A stretch of 64,000 nucleotides of DNA, taken from contig NC_088324.1 of NCBI RefSeq assembly GCF_910592395.1, forward strand, positions 7,714,953 to 7,778,952, given 5' to 3'. Positions 60,901-64,000 of the stretch are shown here, one piece after another. A program made the translations under genes and the position numbers. Below the pieces are notes generated by a model, which searched no databases, was not told the origin of the DNA, and was given only the letters and a program-made list of their open reading frames with translations. This DNA comes from Lineus longissimus. Lineage: Eukaryota; Nemertea; Pilidiophora; Heteronemertea; Lineidae. Each line of letters starts with the position of its first letter. Within the stretch, counting starts at the first letter, position 1.

Positions 60901-63739
60901 ACGCTGTTTTCAATTTCGCTTGTCTTGTTCTCGAGTTTATTGAAGAGACGTGTGAACTTCTTGGCAAGCTCTGACGGGTTGTCGTAGCTAAATGGGACTG
61001 AAATTTGAAGGATAACAATAAATTGACAGGACCCCCGAAAATTTGTCTTTGGAAAAACTCTTTGCACTTTTTAATTTAGCAAATTCCGTTAATAAATGCT
61101 AGAAGCCCAAAAGACACCTCAAAAATCGGCTTTTCAAATTTAAAAAGACAGAATTCTGTTTTTATAACGCCTGAATTCCGTTTTTTGAAAAGGTGGATTT
61201 TCTGGTTTTAGGGGGCCCTAATAACTGAAAAGGAGGCAAGACTGATACCCAGTGCGGTGGTGAATAAGTACCCTGTACCGGGGCAGAACACTCTAGGGCA
61301 GTTGACTTCATTACCGAAAACGGGCAGACTGCCTAAAAGCATGCATCGCAAAAATTCCAAAGTAAGAGAAGAAAAAAGATAACCACAAGTTGGACAGAAG
61401 GCTGTACGTGCCAGGACAATATCACTATCGATCGTATAGGGAGGCCAAAAACATGCCAACAGGCAACCTGGCAATACAAAGTGGTACATATCGTCATCAT
61501 TAGCATACATAAGCCCCACCTCCGGGCCATATTTAGATCACCTCTGTATGTAATATCAGCCAATCATTGCACGCTTGTATCAACCCCATGTTCTTTACAT
61601 TTCTGTGACAATAAATCAGAGTTGGTTTACAAGTCGCGCTGCAAACATGTCTTCTGTTGGCCCGACCGTCCTAGTAGTGACCCATCAATGGTACTCTCCC
61701 ATGATACCTTCAAGTCCCGACACATGTAGACTACAAATACTGTATTGTCCGATAGACATCCTCAATATGTGGGCCATGTGGTTTTTCCACAGGGTGGAGT
61801 GACGCGTCTTGTGCAGTAGCTTAGTGTATAGATGCTTTATCTTCCTCGCTTTCAGCTTCTGCCGCTGGCTAGCCTTTGGGCGAAAAGAGGAGCAGAAGTG
61901 CGTAAGTCTCCTTCTGCCAGTACATAGCCTCTCCGCTATCAAGACTCTTGCAGTACCTCTTCGTGGTGGCCCATAGAAACTGGACACCTTGCGGCTCCAG
62001 GTTGAATCAGGGATCTTGGAGGAGGCTGGGCCCCCAGAGGTGAAGTGCGCAGGCCCACTGGCATGTGGATACGCCCTGGCGCTCACCAACCCACCCCCAG
62101 CTATGGGTCAAATAGTTTTGCCGAAGACGGATGCACTGGGCCAGGATTCCTGGCGCATAACCGCAGTGCAACGCAATTTACACCAAGGTGAACGAAAGAA
62201 GAAGAAGAAAATCCTCAATATTGGAGCTCGATACTAACCTTGGCATTTCGGCTGTCGACTTGGCAACCAGCCTTCGGTCGTGCATCTGATGCTTTCCGGG
62301 CCAATTAGGCGGTTGCTACCATGGCACTTGTAGGTCACGACTTGGTTCAGGCGATAACTGTCACGACCGATTTTTCTCCCACCGAACGGTATGACGGGAG
62401 CCTGGCACTTTCCACTCCCTGTCAACAGAAAGACTAAGTCCAAATACCCTGGAACCTCCCTTAGCGGACACCACTCTATCATGGACAACCTGTCTATTAA
62501 GGACACTAGTTTTGGTCCCAAATTGATACTTTCCATTCAATTTGACCTCTCCAATCAGGACACCTCTCTATTAAGGACAGCATTTGTCAGTCCTGAGGGT
62601 GTCCTTAATAGAGAGGTTCTACTGTACTGTAAATGTCTTTATTTTCTGTGGCCCTATGTTCGTGAAAGTATTTTATAATGATAAAACCATTAAAGGGAAC
62701 TGAAACCGCCAAGCCAGTTCGTATGACCTCGTTTTCATTTCCCGCGTATCGGGTGATCAGAACGAGGCATGAATGAAACATGGCGCCTAGCTGTCAATCA
62801 TTGAGTGACGTCACTACTATGCAATTTACTCATGAATGAAAGATCGCATGACTCACGTGATTCTCACATGATTCTCAATAATAACAAATTGAACTGCGCA
62901 TGCTCGGGCACTGGGGGCGGAGCTACAAATCTGAACTCGAATAAGAAGTTGGAAGTTTGACTTTCTCGGGCGGTGAAAGTCGAAAAGTTGAATAAATCGC
63001 TCGGCGGTTCCAGTTCCCTTTAAAATGAATATATTCGCATCCAAAACGTTTGCGAGTGTACCCCTTCTTGCCAGAAAATAAAGGGGTTACAATGCAAGTA
63101 CAGTAGAACATCTCTATTATGGACACCCTCAGAACTGACTAGTGCTGTCCTTAATGAATAGGTGTCCTGATAAGAGAGGTCAAATTGATTGGAAACGACC
63201 ACTTTGGGACCAGAACTAGTGTCCCTCATAGCGATGTTGTCCTTGATACCGAGGTGTCCGCTAAGGGAGGTTACCCTGTACATGTTAGAAGAAAGAAGTT
63301 AATTTCTCACGAGAATATCTGGTGCACAAAACAAACGGATTAAGGTATTACAGTGGAACCTCCCATAGCGGACACCTCTCTATTAAGGACAACCTCTCTA
63401 TTAAGGACACTAGTTTTGGTCCCAAATTGGTTGTTTCAATTCAATTTGACCTCTCTAATCAATACACCTCTCTATTAAGGACAGCACTTGTCAGTCCCAT
63501 GGGTGTCCTTAATAGAGAGGTTCTACTGTATAGTAAATTTTGTAACTTACCAAGGTTTACCTTGTGGCATGTGGGTGTTGTCCCGGACCAATCAGCATAC
63601 TGTCCGCAGGTCATGCTGGACGACCCCTGTAGCGTGTAACCACGGTTGCAACTGATGTGGATAGTGTCGCCCTCTTTATTGAGTCGGGCATTATCAATGT
63701 AGCCATGCTCTGGTGCCTCTGGTTTCGGGCAGCGAATTT
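51981..63739 (-). CDS. Complement factor B-like protease (CCP-vWA-trypsin), 5' partial
   Basis: Factor B supplies the protease subunit of the alternative-pathway C3 convertase. The exons in the window are 63551-63739, 62239-62418, 60765-60997, 59772-59949, 59040-59150, 57776-58039, 54882-55024, 54208-54322, 53487-53702, 52609-52890 and 51981-52117 (TAA). All phases agree, giving 681 residues plus a split first codon. Two CCP modules have four Cys each. The linker ([16 protein letters not shown] ... GDRGRYLD) parallels the factor B stretch that ends in the factor D cleavage site. The vWA metal site is [12 protein letters not shown] and LLSDG. The protease domain has [15 protein letters not shown] and CVGDSGGP, with Asp at the position equal to chymotrypsin 189. 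The N-terminus of the protease reads [12 protein letters not shown], with no Arg or Lys before IIGG. The secretion signal and any further CCP modules lie beyond 64000. Complement C2 is the alternative name in vertebrates, but invertebrates generally have a single factor B-type gene. Confidence 0.93.
52384..52586 (-). mobile_element. Third tRNA-derived SINE type
   Basis: On the minus strand: TGGGGGATCAGTGGCAGGGT, TTAGAGCACCAGGCTTATAA, B box CGTTCAATACTGG, and a tail with GTCCTTGGGCAATGCACTT. It lies in the last intron of the factor B-like gene. Confidence 0.7.
52895..53210 (-). repeat. 48-bp minisatellite abutting the protease exon acceptor
   Basis: Seven anchors at an exact 48-bp step (52914, 52962, 53010, 53058, 53106, 53154, 53202) lie immediately upstream, on the minus strand, of the exon whose acceptor is at 52890/52891. 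Each unit contains the pyrimidine tract TCCTTTTTGTA then CTGAG, matching the real acceptor TCCTTTTTGTATCAG. Two unit variants alternate. Confidence 0.95.
54690..54876. mobile_element. TA-flanked foldback MITE touching a splice donor
   Basis: The copy ends 5 bp from exon 54882-55024 of the factor B-like gene. On the minus strand the donor reads GCT|GTAAG followed at once by TATGGTGGAAAC, so the TA target is bases +6/+7 of the intron. Confidence 0.88.
55074..56176. repeat. 1.1-kb composite repeat, copy B (factor B-like gene intron)
   Basis: Nearly identical to 21433-22589 across the whole length, same orientation, but with only a short GAC tract. It lies directly after protease exon 54882-55024, within about 50 bp of its acceptor. 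Confidence 0.88.
56545..56657. mobile_element. Short deleted TA-flanked foldback MITE
   Basis: Ends GGAACTTCCCTCAGC and GAGAGGTTCTGTTGT remain, but the central ~70 bp are missing. It lies in the large intron between the vWA and protease exons. Confidence 0.7.
56939..57390 (+). mobile_element. Possible solo LTR or compact promoter unit
   Basis: TGTAATGTGTAATTCTTGG to ATATAACACA has TG...CA ends. Inside, in order, are an inverted CCAAT (GATTGG, 57138), TATAAA (GGATATAAAACAG, about 57162) and AATAAA (57318), which is the layout of a retrotransposon LTR. I could not find a clear target duplication or flanking primer site. Confidence 0.4.
57416..57758. mobile_element. TTAA-flanked MITE rich in promoter motifs, copy 1
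   Basis: Terminal inverted repeats read TTAAAGGGAACTGGAACCGC and the complement, with TTAA on each side, as for piggyBac- or Kolobok-type targets. The body carries TGACGTCA, CACGTGAGTCA, GCATGCGCAG and GGGGGCGGAG on one strand or the other. It ends 17 bp from the vWA exon donor at 57775/57776. Confidence 0.88.
58190..58378. mobile_element. MITE with GTGACCC ends, second copy
   Basis: Homologous throughout to 37986-38173, with ends GTGACCCGCCATGAC and GTCGTGGTGGGTCAC. It lies in an intron of the vWA region. Confidence 0.8.
58514..58643. mobile_element. Short TTAA-type MITE with GGTGTACCCC end
   Basis: Ends GGCCTACACCGTTC and GAACGGTGTACCCCTTTAA form an inverted repeat about 130 bp apart. Confidence 0.6.
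58770..59015 (+). mobile_element. 3' fragment of a CR1/L2-like LINE
   Basis: The plus-strand frame reads [20 protein letters not shown] then [10 protein letters not shown]. This matches the C-terminal signature of CR1/L2-type reverse transcriptases as I know it (GxRxFSVAAPxLWNSLP). It then degrades with stops and ends in ATTGATTGACTGA, a typical 3' repeat tail. Confidence 0.75.
59151..59771. other. Intron of the vWA region with a local inverted repeat
   Basis: CACAATGGGTGATATGAATA at 59226 and TATTCATATCACCCAATGCC at 59336 form inverted arms about 90 bp apart, with AAATGCTTTTACTT and AAGCATTTACT inside. It is probably a small foldback element. Confidence 0.6.
60557..60757. mobile_element. 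TTAA-flanked MITE, second family
   Basis: Ends are CTTAAAGGGGGAC and GTCCCTTTAAAAC. A central word CGTACTGTGAGATGTGAGAG is shared with related copies at about 505-690 and 42454-42660. It ends 7 bp from the vWA exon 60765-60997, whose donor reads AAG|GTATGTTTTAAAGGG on the minus strand. Confidence 0.82.
61000..62230. other. Intron between CCP and vWA exons, no gene recognised
   Basis: A minus-strand open stretch at 61860-62080 reads protein-like ([19 protein letters not shown]) but has no family I recognise. It may be transposon debris. Confidence 0.35.
62448..62626. mobile_element. TA-flanked foldback MITE upstream of CCP exon
   Basis: A near-consensus copy that starts about 30 bp from the acceptor of CCP exon 62239-62418. 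Confidence 0.85.
62690..63023. mobile_element. TTAA-flanked MITE rich in promoter motifs, copy 2 (inverted)
   Basis: This is the same element as at 57416-57758 in reverse orientation, about 334 bp, with the same motifs intact. The two copies differ by scattered substitutions and a few small indels. Confidence 0.88.
63099..63280. mobile_element. TA-flanked foldback MITE, inverted
   Basis: The copy reads from TACAGTAGAAC to GGGAGGTTACCCTGTA, opposite to its neighbour at 63349. Confidence 0.85.
63349..63530. mobile_element. TA-flanked foldback MITE near CCP exon donor
   Basis: A near-perfect consensus copy, among the least diverged in the window. It ends 20 bp from the donor of exon 63551-63739. 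Confidence 0.9.
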
Positions 63740-63757
63740 CTGAAGAAAACGGAAAAA

Positions 63758-63800
63758 ATTATGAAATGGCCCAAGGCCACTGGACTCACCTCTGAGAACA
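63758..63800. repeat. Truncated start of the 1.1-kb composite repeat
   Basis: ATGAAATGGCCCAAGGCCAC then ACTCACCTCTGAGAACATG matches the left end of the two long copies for about 40 bp. Confidence 0.55.
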
Positions 63801-63992
63801 TGTTTGCCATCCGTGACCCGTCAAAGTGTGTTCAATTACCAAATAAATCGAGGCCAATATTCCAGAGAAGGCAGCCAGATGGCAGCACTGCAGAGTCGCT
63901 GGTCAAGAAATACTGAACAACATTTCATTTTGATGACTTTACTTGACGCTTGCAGAGTAGGGCACTGTTTTTAGGATGACCTGACCAGTCAG

Positions 63993-64000
63993 CACTCACG
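63993..64000 (-). other. Splice donor at window edge (upstream exon of factor B-like gene)
   Basis: On the minus strand the window opens C|GTGAGTGC, a good donor whose exon ends at 64000. The next exon (63551-63739) starts in the phase that needs one base, so the split codon would be CAA (Gln). The upstream exon lies wholly outside the window apart from this base. Confidence 0.6.

Larger units (their letters stand above)
57776..60997 (-). other. von Willebrand A domain exons of the factor B-like gene
   Basis: Four exons cover the linker helix and the vWA fold. The metal-ion site is complete: DxSxS in [13 protein letters not shown], Thr in GSTNIRGAL, and Asp in FLLSDGEDN. The C-terminal part ([20 protein letters not shown]) leads straight into the protease domain. 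This site is where factor B binds C3b through magnesium. Confidence 0.92.
62239..63739 (-). other. Two CCP (sushi) module exons of the factor B-like gene
   Basis: Exon 63551-63739 encodes a module starting [16 protein letters not shown], with Cys at the four CCP positions and the Trp before the last Cys. Exon 62239-62418 encodes [15 protein letters not shown] through [11 protein letters not shown], again with four Cys and the conserved Trp. Each module is one phase 1-1 exon, as is usual for CCP modules. They would bind the C3b-like partner. Confidence 0.9.

Overview
The window is animal nuclear DNA. It has intron-rich genes with GT-AG splice sites, one apparent AT-AC intron, and a dense load of small repeats: foldback DNA-transposon derivatives, tRNA-derived SINEs, minisatellites and LINE scraps. 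The gene families and repeat style suggest a marine invertebrate (lophotrochozoan or basal deuterostome). I cannot name the species from sequence alone.

Three genes lie head to tail on the minus strand, and I could reconstruct them exon by exon with all reading-frame phases agreeing. (1) 18345-33662: kinesin-associated protein 3 (KIFAP3/KAP3), 18 coding exons, 889 codons, the cargo-binding armadillo subunit of heterotrimeric kinesin-2. (2) 38215-48006: a 959-residue type I membrane protein with a signal peptide, seven CUB-like modules, one LDL-receptor class A module, one membrane span and a short tail (19 coding exons). (3) 51981 to beyond 64000: a complement factor B-like protease, with at least two CCP (sushi) modules, a von Willebrand A domain with its metal site, and a trypsin-like domain with His, Asp and Ser present. 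Its 5' end lies outside the window, and a splice donor sits exactly on the window edge.

From 1 to 18 kb there is almost no recognisable coding sequence. This part holds three large minisatellites (about 1.0-2.0, 9.2-12.4 and 15.9-16.7 kb), several foldbacks (about 5.85, 6.0-6.6 and 12.8-13.25 kb), a tRNA-like SINE head at 7.85 kb, and a weak two-exon candidate gene at 4.46-5.29 kb on the plus strand. Elsewhere repeats fill the introns and intergenic gaps. They include about 15 copies of a TA-flanked foldback MITE, several TTAA-flanked MITE families, two copies of a 1.1-kb composite repeat, and solo-LTR-like DNA.

The most unusual pattern is that tandem arrays in these genes are built from exon-intron boundaries. 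At least five introns carry arrays that begin at a real splice site and repeat it together with neighbouring exon or intron bases: 13 exact 52-bp copies at KIFAP3 exon 12, five 91-bp copies at exon 9, three copies at the exon 3 acceptor, several at CUB exon 4, and 48-bp copies at the protease exon. A second pattern is that MITEs repeatedly lie 5-25 bp downstream of 5' splice sites. A third is an apparent U12-type AT-AC intron in KIFAP3. The three genes share a strand but no obvious pathway. A possible link is that the complement protease and the CUB/LDLa receptor are both secretory-pathway, immune-type modular proteins.
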